A stretch of 64,000 nt of DNA from Bacteroidetes bacterium ADurb.Bin174 (GCA_002070265.1 MWCX01000088.1:156578-220577), one strand, 5' to 3'; shown: positions 43,938 through 53,032, numbered from the stretch's first letter. Numbers and translations: made by a program. The notes: generated from the sequence alone by a model not told the origin.

Positions 43938-46667
43938 CTATAAATCATATACAAGTCCTAAGCTTACATTGATTCCTTTCTGAAATTGACTTAAAATCTC
44001 GTTGCGAGTGCCGTCACTATTTTCACGGGTAAGCTGAAGAGTTGAGTTGAGCAAGTTAGACGCTTTTAGTTTAATTGTCAGATGCTGATTGATTTTTGAA
44101 AGCGAAACAAAGTCTAAGGTCGGTGCACCGCTCTCCATGATGTTTTTATATCCTTGTGCTCCAATTGTATGGATTCTATCGCTGAAATAGTTAAATACCA
44201 AAGAGTTAGTTATGTTTATATAATCGTGAATATAGTTATAAGCGATGTCAAAATTGATAATAAAAGGGGATGCTCCTTCCAATTGCACATTACGTGGCGG
44301 GGTGTTTATGGCTTGCAACAGCAGGTTTGAGTAAATATAAGATGCATTTAATCCCGCAGACAACTTGTTACTTTTGTCTTTAGCAGAGCCTGAGAAATTG
44401 AAGATGTCTTTTCTGATTTCCAATTCAGCTCCTGCCACAGTAGCAAATTCTGCAATATTTTTGTAGGTCAGAAAACCACCGGAGCTGGCTCCGTCAATCC
44501 GACCGATCGGGTTGAGAATATGTTTATAAAAGCCGTTTACTGTGATAATTTCAGCCGGACTGAGGTAATAATCCCATTTTAAATCAACATTATAGCTTTC
44601 GGATGGTTTAATATTCCGGTCACCTTGACTTGTAAAACTTATATTTACGTATTGGTAAGGTGAAATTTCTTTTGATTGTGGAAGTGTATAGGTCTTGCTT
44701 AGCCCCATGCGGATTGAGTTTTTGCTATTTACATCATACTTCAAATTCACGGATGGAAGCAGATACAGCTTGTTATTTATGCCTACCTTGCCTGCAGGAA
44801 GTATTTCAATGTCATAATCCAAATTCAAGTTTACCAAATCAACTTTTAGTCCGGCATTGGCAGTCAGTTTGGATGCAAGTTGATAGTTTACTTCAGCAAA
44901 GGGCGAGTTGATCAATTTTGTAACCCGGTACTTGTTGTTATAGCCTTTTTTCATCGAAAACCGGCTTTCCGAATAGTTTTGCTGATTATATGCAGCATCG
45001 AGATGCAGGTCGTCTGCCTGATACTGACCGCCGACTGCAGTAAACACATACTCTAAAGCATCAAAATTATCCAACACATATCTTCCGTTGTATCCGACAT
45101 TGAAATTTGATTTTTTACTGTCAAACTTATCATTCAAATCGTAGGTCAGGTTTAATTTTAGATTGAAATCATTTTCCTGGAGTAGTGAATAAAACCTTTT
45201 TTGGCGGTCACTGCCGGTAAAAAAATAGAACTCTCCCGAACCTTTGGTCAAATAATTTTCACGCCTGTCGGGTTCGGAGCCGGTTACATTATTATGAGAA
45301 ATGCCTGCATTGAGTTTTGCTTTATTGTTTAACTGCCATTCGGTTGACAATTGATTAACAATAAGCGCATTGTCGTTGGTTTGTTGTCTTCTCAAAAAAC
45401 CTAGATATCGGTCAGGGTCATCTTGATGTTTTTCTCCGTTTATACCTGTATATTCACCCACATATTGATTGTTGGTGTGAAGTACTAAGATGTTATAAAC
45501 CAAGCGATGTTGATTAAATTCGTACTGTGCATTTCCAAGGATGAGCTGATTGGTGGTATTGGAATATTTTCTACCCAACTGATCTTGCCACACAGTACCG
45601 TCCACAACCGTGTTTCTTACTATTTCATCCATCACAGCCGAATAGCTTTTGTTGTGTGAGCCGACCACATAAAAAGAGAGTGGATTTGATGCATCTCCTA
45701 TCTTGAAGCTTTTCCCGCCGGAAATGCTGACAGAGTGGTTTACAGGCATAATTTGAGAGGGGTCTAAACTATTATTGAAATTAAAGTTATCGGTTGAAGG
45801 ACGTGTTCTGTTTGCAAGTCCGAAGTAATCAGTTCCATCCTGCACGAAATACGGATTTTGAATGGCGGAAGTGTTGACTCCTCCTGAAAACTCCACGCTA
45901 AAAGCTTCATCTCCGACCAACTCTTTGGAAGTAATATCAATCACAGCACCGCCCACATCGCCTGCAAGCGAGCTGTTAAAAACTTTACTTACACCAATGC
46001 TTTGTATGACATCGGTTCCAAAAAAATCAAGAGCGATATTCTTATATTCAGGGTCTTCTGAAGGTATAGGGAAACCGTTAAGCGTGGTGTTATTATAGCG
46101 GTCGCCGAGTCCGCGAACAAAAACATTTTTTACTCCGTTTTGCTTTGATATTCCTGAAACTTTGGTAACGGCACTTTCTGCGTTGCTAACTCCTTTTCTG
46201 GACATTTCGCGTGCACTTACCGCTTGAGTAGCTATCAAGGCTTTCCGTTGTTCCATCAGCAAAATAGTTTCACTTTCACGATTAGCTCTTGCCACTACTT
46301 CCATTTCAGTTAAAGTAAAATCGGCAGGTTTGAGAGGAATGGTCAAAGATGTGGTTTTGTCAGCCTCCACAACAATATTTTCCTCCATAGTAGTTTGATA
46401 GGAAATATAGGAAACAGTTAAGGCATAGGTTCCGGGACGAATATTTTGGAGGTTGTAGTTTCCATCCAAATTTGTAGAGTTACCGATTGTTGTACCATTT
46501 AAAACCACTGACGCCCCAATCAATGGCTCTTGATTTTGCGCGTCAATAATTTTACCTGAAATGCTCCCATTTTGAGCAAAAATGAAAGGAGAAAATGACA
46601 TTAACAATAGAAAGAACAAGCTTTTCTTTTCGCACATATTTTTAATCAACAACCTGATATTTTTCAT
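43938..46667 (-). CDS. TonB-dependent outer-membrane receptor
   Basis: This 909-residue protein has a signal peptide (LFFLLLMSFSPFIFAQ), a carboxypeptidase-regulatory-like domain (GSISGKIIDAQNQEPLIGASVVLNGTTIGNSTNLDGNYNL, about 33-120), a plug (SAVTKVSGISKQNGVKNVFVRGLGDRYNNTTLNGFPIPS, about 165-205) and a long beta-barrel with conserved ending LLNSTLQLTRENSDG and FQKGINVSLGLVYDL. It uses TonB energy to import a ligand. The LGDRYNNT and PSEDPEYKN motifs belong to a receptor subgroup distinct from SusC. It is operonic with the beta-helix lipoprotein. Confidence 0.93.
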   Translation of the reverse strand: MKNIRLLIKNMCEKKSLFFLLLMSFSPFIFAQNGSISGKIIDAQNQEPLIGASVVLNGTTIGNSTNLDGNYNLQNIRPGTYALTVSYISYQTTMEENIVVEADKTTSLTIPLKPADFTLTEMEVVARANRESETILLMEQRKALIATQAVSAREMSRKGVSNAESAVTKVSGISKQNGVKNVFVRGLGDRYNNTTLNGFPIPSEDPEYKNIALDFFGTDVIQSIGVSKVFNSSLAGDVGGAVIDITSKELVGDEAFSVEFSGGVNTSAIQNPYFVQDGTDYFGLANRTRPSTDNFNFNNSLDPSQIMPVNHSVSISGGKSFKIGDASNPLSFYVVGSHNKSYSAVMDEIVRNTVVDGTVWQDQLGRKYSNTTNQLILGNAQYEFNQHRLVYNILVLHTNNQYVGEYTGINGEKHQDDPDRYLGFLRRQQTNDNALIVNQLSTEWQLNNKAKLNAGISHNNVTGSEPDRRENYLTKGSGEFYFFTGSDRQKRFYSLLQENDFNLKLNLTYDLNDKFDSKKSNFNVGYNGRYVLDNFDALEYVFTAVGGQYQADDLHLDAAYNQQNYSESRFSMKKGYNNKYRVTKLINSPFAEVNYQLASKLTANAGLKVDLVNLNLDYDIEILPAGKVGINNKLYLLPSVNLKYDVNSKNSIRMGLSKTYTLPQSKEISPYQYVNISFTSQGDRNIKPSESYNVDLKWDYYLSPAEIITVNGFYKHILNPIGRIDGASSGGFLTYKNIAEFATVAGAELEIRKDIFNFSGSAKDKSNKLSAGLNASYIYSNLLLQAINTPPRNVQLEGASPFIINFDIAYNYIHDYINITNSLVFNYFSDRIHTIGAQGYKNIMESGAPTLDFVSLSKINQHLTIKLKASNLLNSTLQLTRENSDGTRNEILSQFQKGINVSLGLVYDL

Positions 46668-46798
46668 TCAAACAGCTTCACAAAAATCCAGTGCAAAATT
46701 GAAGATTTTATGTTACAAGAATGTGTTATAATCATTACATTTCATGAAATATTTATTACATAGCTGTTAATAAAGAAAAGTAAATAAAGGTTTCATTC

Positions 46799-46831
46799 TT
46801 GGGCAAAACTCATATAATTTCATTAATTTTG
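46799..46831 (+). promoter_or_regulatory. Promoter of the PASTA-protein gene
   Basis: TTG (46799-46801), 22 bases, then TAATTTTG (46824-46831). The TTG could be mistaken for a start codon, but its spacing to the -7 element suggests it is the -33 element. Confidence 0.5.
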
Positions 46832-46882
46832 GCAATCATTTTATTCTCAAAGTTTGAGTGCCGATTTTTAATCCGACTTTAC

Positions 46883-47707
46883 ATGATGAATTTTAAAACT
46901 TTTTGGAAAGAAACCATAGCAGGCTTTATAATTAAAAGAGTCCTGTTGGCTCTGTTGATTGTCATTGTTTTAGCATGGGTAACACTGCTTTTGCTTGATC
47001 GCTATACACATCACGGAGAATCTGTCAGGGTACCTGATTTACAGGGATTATTCGTTGAAGAAGCTCAAAGCATTCTGGCTAACTATGCGTTGTATCCTGA
47101 AGTCATAGATTCTGTATATGTGAAGGATAAACCATTAGGAACCATTGTGGAACAGGTTCCTTCGGCTAATTCATCCGTCAAAAAAAATCGCTCTATATAT
47201 CTGATATTGAACAAACGCCAGATGAATATGGTGCCCTTTCCGGATGTGAATGATATTTCTGTCAGACAGGCAGATGCTTTGTTAAAGTCTCTCGGATTGA
47301 GTGTTTCCGGTGTAATTTACAGTCCGTCGGAATTCAAAGACCTGGTTATTGATGTCAGTTATATGGGGCAAAGTATCGTTCCGGGTACCCGCCTGCCGGA
47401 AGGAAGTAGGGTAACACTAATCGTAGGCAGTGGGGTTGGAAGTGAAATCTCGTATGTACCCGACCTGGTCGGTAGAACCTATGTGAACGCAAAAAATGAA
47501 GCCATTGTTTCCATGTTTGTTATCGGTGCTGTAAATTACGACATACCTCCCGCAGGGGATGAAAATGAATACATCATCTACAAACAAAAACCGGAGGCAG
47601 GGGAAGAAATGCCAAGCGGAACCCGGATAAACATATGGCTCACCAAGGACCAGAATCTCATTGAACAATCGATGAACAATCGTTTTGAGGAAGAACAGTT
47701 TTTTTAA
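46883..47707 (+). CDS. PASTA-domain membrane protein
   Basis: This protein has about 274 residues from ATG at 46883 (46886 is also possible). One N-terminal membrane helix (LLALLIVIVLAWVTLLLL) is followed by three PASTA domains in the periplasm (VRVPDLQGLFVEEAQSILAN; VPFPDVNDISVRQADALLKSLGL; SYVPDLVGRTYVNAKNEAI), each ending with a GT-type strand. PASTA domains sense peptidoglycan or muropeptides. No kinase or transpeptidase domain is attached, unlike in Gram-positive PASTA proteins. It precedes rluD and ddl with a 16-base gap. Confidence 0.9.
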   Translation: MMNFKTFWKETIAGFIIKRVLLALLIVIVLAWVTLLLLDRYTHHGESVRVPDLQGLFVEEAQSILANYALYPEVIDSVYVKDKPLGTIVEQVPSANSSVKKNRSIYLILNKRQMNMVPFPDVNDISVRQADALLKSLGLSVSGVIYSPSEFKDLVIDVSYMGQSIVPGTRLPEGSRVTLIVGSGVGSEISYVPDLVGRTYVNAKNEAIVSMFVIGAVNYDIPPAGDENEYIIYKQKPEAGEEMPSGTRINIWLTKDQNLIEQSMNNRFEEEQFF

Positions 47708-47723
47708 TCAGGAGAAATAGAAA

Positions 47724-48785
47724 GTGCAGGACAATTATCTTGAAGAAATTGAAGACGATGAATTAGTCTCCGAACAGGAACTTTTTGAGCATTTCCGCTT
47801 TGTGGTTGACAAAGGACAAAGCATGATGCGACTTGACAGGTATTTGGCCAATATTATGGCAAACACCTCCAGAAATCGCATTCAGTATGCCACCGATGCC
47901 GGCAATGTCAAAGTAAACGACAATCCCGTCAAGTCAAGTTACAAAGTCAAACCCGGTGATGTGATCACCATATTGCTGGCTTATCCGCCATCGGAGTTTG
48001 TGGTTGTGCCTCAAGACATTCCCATTGATATAGTGTATGAGGATGAGGAGATCATATTGGTCAATAAGCAACCTGGCCTGGTAGTGCATCCCGGATTCGG
48101 CAATTTCGACGGTACTTTGTTGAATGCCATCGCCTTTCATTTAAGAGATAATAAAGATTTTGATCCCAATAGTTCGAAGGTGGGATTGGTGCACCGCATT
48201 GACAAAGAAACCTCTGGACTGTTGTTGGTGGCCAAGACGGAATATGCCAAGTCTTATTTGGGTAAACAATTTTCCGATAAAACAACTGAACGTCGCTATC
48301 ATGCCTTGGTTTGGGGCAATCTGAAAGATGATGAGGGTACCATAACGGGCGATCAGGCAAGGGATCCGGCAGACAGAATGCGGTTTAAGGTGTTTGAGCC
48401 GGGTGAAAATCCGCAAGCTAAACATGCAGTTACTCATTATAAAGTGATAGAGCGGTTTGGCTATGTAACCCTTGTGGAGTGCCGGCTTGAAACCGGAAGG
48501 ACACATCAGATCCGTGTGCACATGAAACACATCGGTCATCCTTTGTTTAATGACGAACGTTACGGGGGTAGCGCCATTTTAAAAGGAACCAATTCCGCTT
48601 ATTATAAACTATTCGTCAAGAATTGCTTTTATGCCTGTCCCAGACAAGCATTGCATGCCAAAACTCTGGGTTTTGTTCATCCTAAAACGGGAAAACAAAT
48701 GGATTTCGAAAGCGACTTGCCGGATGATTTTCAAAAATTAATCGAAATGTGGCGTGAATATGCCCAGCAATATTTGAATTTATAG
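47724..48785 (+). CDS. rluD: RluA-family 23S rRNA pseudouridine synthase (RluD-like)
   Basis: This 353-residue enzyme has an N-terminal S4 RNA-binding domain (MRLDRYLANIMANTSRNRIQYATDAGNVKVN, about 34-65), the catalytic aspartate in VHRIDKETSGLLLVAK, and the conserved ETGRTHQIRVHMKHIGHPLFND. The start is GTG at 47724, supported by the nearby AGGAG (47711-47715), one of few Shine-Dalgarno-like sites in the window. RluD modifies helix 69 of 23S rRNA; the precise target here is inferred from domain layout. Confidence 0.92.
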   Translation: MQDNYLEEIEDDELVSEQELFEHFRFVVDKGQSMMRLDRYLANIMANTSRNRIQYATDAGNVKVNDNPVKSSYKVKPGDVITILLAYPPSEFVVVPQDIPIDIVYEDEEIILVNKQPGLVVHPGFGNFDGTLLNAIAFHLRDNKDFDPNSSKVGLVHRIDKETSGLLLVAKTEYAKSYLGKQFSDKTTERRYHALVWGNLKDDEGTITGDQARDPADRMRFKVFEPGENPQAKHAVTHYKVIERFGYVTLVECRLETGRTHQIRVHMKHIGHPLFNDERYGGSAILKGTNSAYYKLFVKNCFYACPRQALHAKTLGFVHPKTGKQMDFESDLPDDFQKLIEMWREYAQQYLNL

Positions 48786-48789
48786 TTGT

Positions 48790-49767
48790 ATGAAGCCTGT
48801 TATCGCTATTGTCGCAGGAGGTTATTCCTCTGAAAATACCGTCTCACTGCAAAGTGCAGCCGGATTATTATCCTTCATCGATAAGGATCAATATCAAGTT
48901 TATGAAGTCATCCTCACACGAGAAAACTGGCAAGTTGTCATTTCCAAAGATGAACAACTTCCTATCAACAAGGATGATTTCAGTTTTATCTGCGGAAATA
49001 AAAAAATCAAATTCGATTTTGCATACATCACCATACACGGTACGCCGGGGGAAGACGGTCTGTTGCAGGGTTATTTCGACATGATAGGCATTCCGTATTC
49101 AAACTGCGGGGTATTGGCATCGGCACTTACATTTAATAAATTTACCTGCAACCAATACCTGAAAAGCTATGGAGTCAAAGTTGCCGAATCAATCCTGTTG
49201 CGTGAGGGGCATTCCATTTCATCCAAAGAGGTAAAGGAGAAAATCGGCTTTCCCTGTTTTATCAAATCCAATGTGGGAGGAAGCAGTTTCGGTATGACGA
49301 AAGTAAAAACGGAAGCAGAAGTGCAGCCTGCCATCGCTTTGGCTTTTAAAGAGGGTTCGGAAGTGATGATAGAAGCTTTTATGCAAGGCACTGAGGTAAC
49401 CTGCGGCATCTACAAAACCAAAACGAAATCGGTGCCATTGCCTGTAACCGAAGTAGTACCCCACAACGAGTTTTTTGATTTTGATGCCAAATATCACGGT
49501 CAGGTTGATGAAATAACGCCGGCCCGCATTTCCCAAGAACTCACGGAAAGAATTCAACAACTGACATCTACTTTGTATGATATTTTAAATTGCAAGGGAA
49601 TAGTCAGAATCGATTATATCATCACAAAAGGCGATGTTATTAATTTGTTGGAAGTGAATACTACACCCGGTATGACATCCACCAGCTTTATCCCGCAGCA
49701 GGTCCGGGCTGCCGGTTTGCACATGAAGGATGTTTTGTCCGATATTATTAATAATGAACTTAAATAA
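48790..49767 (+). CDS. ddl: D-alanine--D-alanine ligase
   Basis: This 325-residue ATP-grasp enzyme makes D-Ala-D-Ala for peptidoglycan. It shows IVAGGYSSENTVSLQSA at the start, HGTPGEDGLLQGYFDMIGIPYSNCG, the ATP-grasp IKSNVGGSSFGMTKVKTEAE, IEAFMQGTEVTCGIY, and the metal/substrate loop LLEVNTTPGMTSTSFIPQQ. It starts 4 bases after rluD and ends 1 base before the polyprenyl synthetase ATG. Confidence 0.96.
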   Translation: MKPVIAIVAGGYSSENTVSLQSAAGLLSFIDKDQYQVYEVILTRENWQVVISKDEQLPINKDDFSFICGNKKIKFDFAYITIHGTPGEDGLLQGYFDMIGIPYSNCGVLASALTFNKFTCNQYLKSYGVKVAESILLREGHSISSKEVKEKIGFPCFIKSNVGGSSFGMTKVKTEAEVQPAIALAFKEGSEVMIEAFMQGTEVTCGIYKTKTKSVPLPVTEVVPHNEFFDFDAKYHGQVDEITPARISQELTERIQQLTSTLYDILNCKGIVRIDYIITKGDVINLLEVNTTPGMTSTSFIPQQVRAAGLHMKDVLSDIINNELK

Positions 49768-49768
49768 G

Positions 49769-50755
49769 ATGCATTACCCTATAAAAAGTTTCGAAGTCAT
49801 CTCGGCCATCGTCAATGAAGCGCTTTCAACCATTGACTTAAACAAGCAGCCATCGGGATTGTATGAACCGATTGCTTATACAATCAATTTGGGAGGAAAG
49901 AGAATTCGTCCGGCACTTACACTAATGGCATTCAATCTGTTTCATGATGATGTAAGTCGGGCTGTTATGCCGGCTTTGGCTGTAGAGTTTTTCCACAATT
50001 TCACGCTTTTGCATGATGACATCATGGATAAAGCTTCGGTGAGAAGAGGGCAGCCTACCGTACATGTGAAATGGGACGAAAATACAGCCATACTTTCAGG
50101 GGATTTGATGCAGATTATAGCGTATGAGCTGATGCGTCAGGCACCGGAAAAAACACTTCAGGATGTTATGCAGTTGTTTAATGCTACGGCAATTCAGGTT
50201 TGCGAAGGGCAACAATACGACATGGAATATGAAAGTCGAGAAGATGTGACTCCGGAGGAATACATTGAAATGATCAGGCTCAAAACCGCAGTTCTGTTAG
50301 CTTGTGCTTTGAAAATCGGAGCCATAATCGGAGGTGCCTCTAAACAGGATGCGCAATATTTATATGATTTCGGCATTCATGTAGGATTGGCATTTCAATT
50401 AAAAGATGATTTGTTGGATGTGTATGGCACTCCGGAAACTTTCGGCAAGGAGTTGGGAGGTGACATTTTATGTAATAAAAAAACATATTTGTTAATTTAT
50501 GCTAAAAAATTAGCTTCCGGAGAACTTCAAAAAAGTTTAAATTATTGGCTAACAATTGAAAAGCCAAATTCAAATGAAAAAATTAATGCGATTACCGACA
50601 TCTATAATCAATTGAATGTCAAAAAAATATGCGAAGATGCTATGGATTTTCATTTTAGTAAGGCAATCGCTGTTTTGGATAAAGTCGGTGTGAAAAAGGA
50701 TAAAAAGCAGGCGTTGAGAAATTTAGCTGAAAATTTAATGCATAGAAACGATTAA
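49769..50755 (+). CDS. Polyprenyl diphosphate synthase (trans-isoprenyl, long chain)
   Basis: This 328-residue all-helical enzyme elongates allylic diphosphates with isopentenyl diphosphate. GGKRIRPALTLMAF is the substrate-binding region. The first aspartate-rich motif is LLHDDIMDKASVRRGQPTVH and the second is LKDDLLDVYG. The product is likely a quinone side chain or an undecaprenyl-type carrier; chain length cannot be read from the sequence with confidence. I use ATG at 49769, one base after the ddl stop. The MEP-pathway gene ispD is also in this window. Confidence 0.93.
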   Translation: MHYPIKSFEVISAIVNEALSTIDLNKQPSGLYEPIAYTINLGGKRIRPALTLMAFNLFHDDVSRAVMPALAVEFFHNFTLLHDDIMDKASVRRGQPTVHVKWDENTAILSGDLMQIIAYELMRQAPEKTLQDVMQLFNATAIQVCEGQQYDMEYESREDVTPEEYIEMIRLKTAVLLACALKIGAIIGGASKQDAQYLYDFGIHVGLAFQLKDDLLDVYGTPETFGKELGGDILCNKKTYLLIYAKKLASGELQKSLNYWLTIEKPNSNEKINAITDIYNQLNVKKICEDAMDFHFSKAIAVLDKVGVKKDKKQALRNLAENLMHRND

Positions 50756-50763
50756 ATTTTTAA

Positions 50764-50771
50764 TATCTTTG
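50764..50771 (+). promoter_or_regulatory. -7 element TATCTTTG upstream of the gene at 50826
   Basis: Exact TAnnTTTG, 54 bases before the start codon, with no TTTG at 19 bases. Confidence 0.5.
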
Positions 50772-50825
50772 TGCATGTGTTGATATTTTACGTGTGTGAG
50801 GATCGTAATTTAAAACAACATCTGC

Positions 50826-51542
50826 ATGCCTTACCGAAGATTACCAAATACCGACCAAGCACGCCTGAGGGCACTGCGGACCGTCATTCAAAAAGAAGAA
50901 AAACTTGGATTTGACAGTCGCTTTATTTCGTTTAAGACCGTCATTGATGCCAAAAACTTCCTTACGGTTTTTGAAAAACAGCAGCTCCATTATCGTCAGG
51001 CATTGGAAAATCAAATCAATGCCAACAAAAGGTATCAGCAAATCATCTACAATGCACGTCTGTACATTTCCCATTTCATTCAGGTTTTTAACTTATCGGT
51101 AATCAGGGGTGACATTAAAAAGGAACACAAGCTTTTCTATCAATTAGACCCGGAAATACATAACGTTCCGGATCTCAGTACTGAAAACGATTTATTACAC
51201 TGGGGAAAATGTATTATAGATGGAGAAAATGAGCGCATCCGCAATGGGGGCCTGCCAATATACAATCCCGCAATTGCGAAAGTAAAAGTTCATTATGAAA
51301 TTTTTAAGGAGTACAAATACACTCAAAAAATTCATCAGCAAGCAACCACGCGCCAATGGGAGGAACTTGTACAACTCCGGATAACCGGTGATAAAATCAT
51401 CAAAGACTTGTGGGACGAGATAGAAGCCCACTTTCAGGATTTGCATCCTTATTACAAACTCGAGCGCTGTAAAGAATACGGTGTTGTTTATTACTACCGA
51501 AAAGGCGAGCCTGAAATTACAAAACCGTCAGATTCGGAGTGA
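50826..51542 (+). CDS. Protein of unknown function, helical and cytoplasmic
   Basis: This 238-residue protein has no signal peptide or membrane helix. It is rich in Lys, Glu, Gln, Tyr and His with long amphipathic helices (FLTVFEKQQLHYRQALENQINANKRYQQII; ATTRQWEELVQLRITGDKIIKDLWDEIEAHFQDLH). I do not recognise the family. It has its own -7 element, and its last 26 bases overlap the 3' end of the convergent 5-formyl-THF cyclo-ligase gene. The C-terminal GVVYYYRKGEP looks like a beta hairpin. Confidence 0.78.
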   Translation: MPYRRLPNTDQARLRALRTVIQKEEKLGFDSRFISFKTVIDAKNFLTVFEKQQLHYRQALENQINANKRYQQIIYNARLYISHFIQVFNLSVIRGDIKKEHKLFYQLDPEIHNVPDLSTENDLLHWGKCIIDGENERIRNGGLPIYNPAIAKVKVHYEIFKEYKYTQKIHQQATTRQWEELVQLRITGDKIIKDLWDEIEAHFQDLHPYYKLERCKEYGVVYYYRKGEPEITKPSDSE

Positions 51543-52131
51543 TGACCCGGTCCATTTTTACATCCTTAGTGGTAACAGGAATGGTATCATACAATTGGAT
51601 ATCAAAACCAACTGCCCATTTCAGCATGTTTTTGTTTCGCAGAAATTTGTCGTAGTAAGCCTTTCCGCGTCCTAATCTGTTTTTTTGCTTGTCGAATGCT
51701 ATCCCGGGAATGATGGCTAAGTCAATTCGCTCCGTACAATCAGATGATGGGTTTGCGTTCTCAACAGTTTCCGGTTGAGGTCCCATCACATTAAAGACTC
51801 CTTTTACCAACTGTGATTCTGTAGAAAACCGACCGACAACCAATTGGTCGTTTCTGATTGCAGGTAACAAAATCTTTTTAGAACGGCTCCATTTTTTTAT
51901 CCATTGATGGGTAGGAAGTTCATCACGCAGAGACCAATACATCAATATGGTTTTGGCTTGTTTGAATTCCGGCGTTTGTTCGATTTTATTAAAAACAATT
52001 TTTGCCTGTTGGATTTTAAATGAGTCGGTGAGTGTTTTTTTTGCAGCTTTTACCTCTGAGCGTATCAAGCCTTTGGCAACGGATATCCCGTCATCATCAG
52101 TAAAACCGGCTCGTGAAGATAAATGGTTCAT
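51517..52131 (-). CDS. 5-formyltetrahydrofolate cyclo-ligase
   Basis: This protein of up to 204 residues converts 5-formyl-THF with ATP to 5,10-methenyl-THF. It shows AKTILMYWSLRDELPTHQWI, LPAIRNDQLVVGRFS, and the signature DLAIIPGIAFDKQKNRLGRGKAYYDKFL. The N-terminal 21 residues before LIRSEVKAAKK are longer than usual, so a TTG start near 52068 is possible. The gene follows DUF4294 by 18 bases on the same strand. Its 3' end overlaps the opposite gene by 26 bases. Confidence 0.92.
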   Translation of the reverse strand: MNHLSSRAGFTDDDGISVAKGLIRSEVKAAKKTLTDSFKIQQAKIVFNKIEQTPEFKQAKTILMYWSLRDELPTHQWIKKWSRSKKILLPAIRNDQLVVGRFSTESQLVKGVFNVMGPQPETVENANPSSDCTERIDLAIIPGIAFDKQKNRLGRGKAYYDKFLRNKNMLKWAVGFDIQLYDTIPVTTKDVKMDRVITPNLTVL

Positions 52132-52149
52132 GTGCCGTCATGTCTTGAT

Positions 52150-52761
52150 TTAAAGTTGTCCCGCCTCGACTAATATAATGACCCTTTCCACAATTTTGTC
52201 GTTGCCTTGTGCATCGAACTCGGATTTAAGGTTGGACCCGAAAATCCGGGCAATGCCCTGCCAGAAAAAAGCTGCCACATTACCCCTGTATTGCTTGATC
52301 AGGTCATAGGAGGTGGTGTTGGTCTCTCTGTCGATGAGTTTGAGAAGCAATCTTCCTTGATTGATAGTCAAGCGAACCAACTCGGGAGAGTATTTTTTAA
52401 ATACTTCCTTTTCATATTTAGAAAGGTATTTTTTACGTTCTTTTTCGGATTTAATGTCCCCTAACAAAATATTGACGCGGTACAACTCGGCACTGACAAT
52501 TTTCGCATAAGGCAAAGCACGTTTTACGTCTCTTACGGTTCTCCAATAAAATTCTTCTTGCTTCTTATTCTTAAATTTCAAGTCGGGGAATACATAAAAA
52601 TCTCTTAGGAAAGCCAAATATAAAGTGTCATTCCCTACAATTTGGACTCCTAATTTCGGACCTTCCGAAGGTGCCTGTGGGCGTACATTGTCGGCAGACA
52701 AGATCGTAAAATGTCCAGTCAGAATGACCAATAAAAGTAATATGTAATGCTTCTTAATCAT
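52150..52761 (-). CDS. DUF4294 family exported protein
   Basis: This protein has about 203 residues from ATG at 52761; an ATG at 52785 is upstream of the predicted transcription start. Its signal peptide is IKKHYILLLLVILTGHFTILSA. Conserved blocks are YLAFLRDFYVFPDLKFKNKKQEEFYWRTVRDVKRALPYAKIV, the helical SEKERKKYLSKYEKEVFKKYSPELVRLTINQGRLLLKLIDRETNTTSYDLIKQYRG and AAFFWQGIARIFGSNLK, which fit DUF4294. It is widespread in Bacteroidota and of unknown function. A perfect promoter almost abuts the start codon. Confidence 0.88.
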   Translation of the reverse strand: MIKKHYILLLLVILTGHFTILSADNVRPQAPSEGPKLGVQIVGNDTLYLAFLRDFYVFPDLKFKNKKQEEFYWRTVRDVKRALPYAKIVSAELYRVNILLGDIKSEKERKKYLSKYEKEVFKKYSPELVRLTINQGRLLLKLIDRETNTTSYDLIKQYRGNVAAFFWQGIARIFGSNLKSEFDAQGNDKIVERVIILVEAGQL

Positions 52762-52766
52762 CGTTG

Positions 52767-52797
52767 CAAATGTATGAATTTTCATTTAAAAAACAAA
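52767..52797 (-). promoter_or_regulatory. Perfect consensus promoter of the DUF4294 gene
   Basis: On the minus strand TTTG (52797-52794), exactly 19 bases, then TACATTTG (52774-52767). The expected start of transcription (about 52763-52759) is at or next to the ATG at 52761, implying a leaderless or nearly leaderless mRNA. Confidence 0.75.
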
Positions 52798-52952
52798 TAG
52801 TGGATTTTTTATAGAATTGATTTACAAGAATAAACGCTTAAAAGGTAAAAATGTTTTTGCTCATATGGGGCAAATCGTAAAATAATGCCAAACCGATTGA
52901 AAACTTATTTTTTGTTTTGATGATATTGAATACTTTTACAACCGATTTGTTT

Positions 52953-52990
52953 ACATTTTTTAGTTGGATATTTGTTTTTGAGATAACCCC
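52953..52990 (+). repeat. Dispersed intergenic repeat, diverged copy C
   Basis: It shares TTTTTTAGTTG(G)ATATTTGTTTT and a following A-rich/CCC stretch with the copy at 33513. It lacks the ACACCTTGCTG head. It lies 43 bases upstream of the gene at 53033. Confidence 0.45.
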
Positions 52991-53032
52991 TTGATTCATA
53001 CAACCCCTTAACTAAAAATAAACTATAACTGT

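Noticed and set aside
46799-46882. TTG at 46799 as start codon of the PASTA protein
   Set aside because: It fits better as the -33 promoter element; the ATG at 46883 directly precedes a normal membrane anchor.
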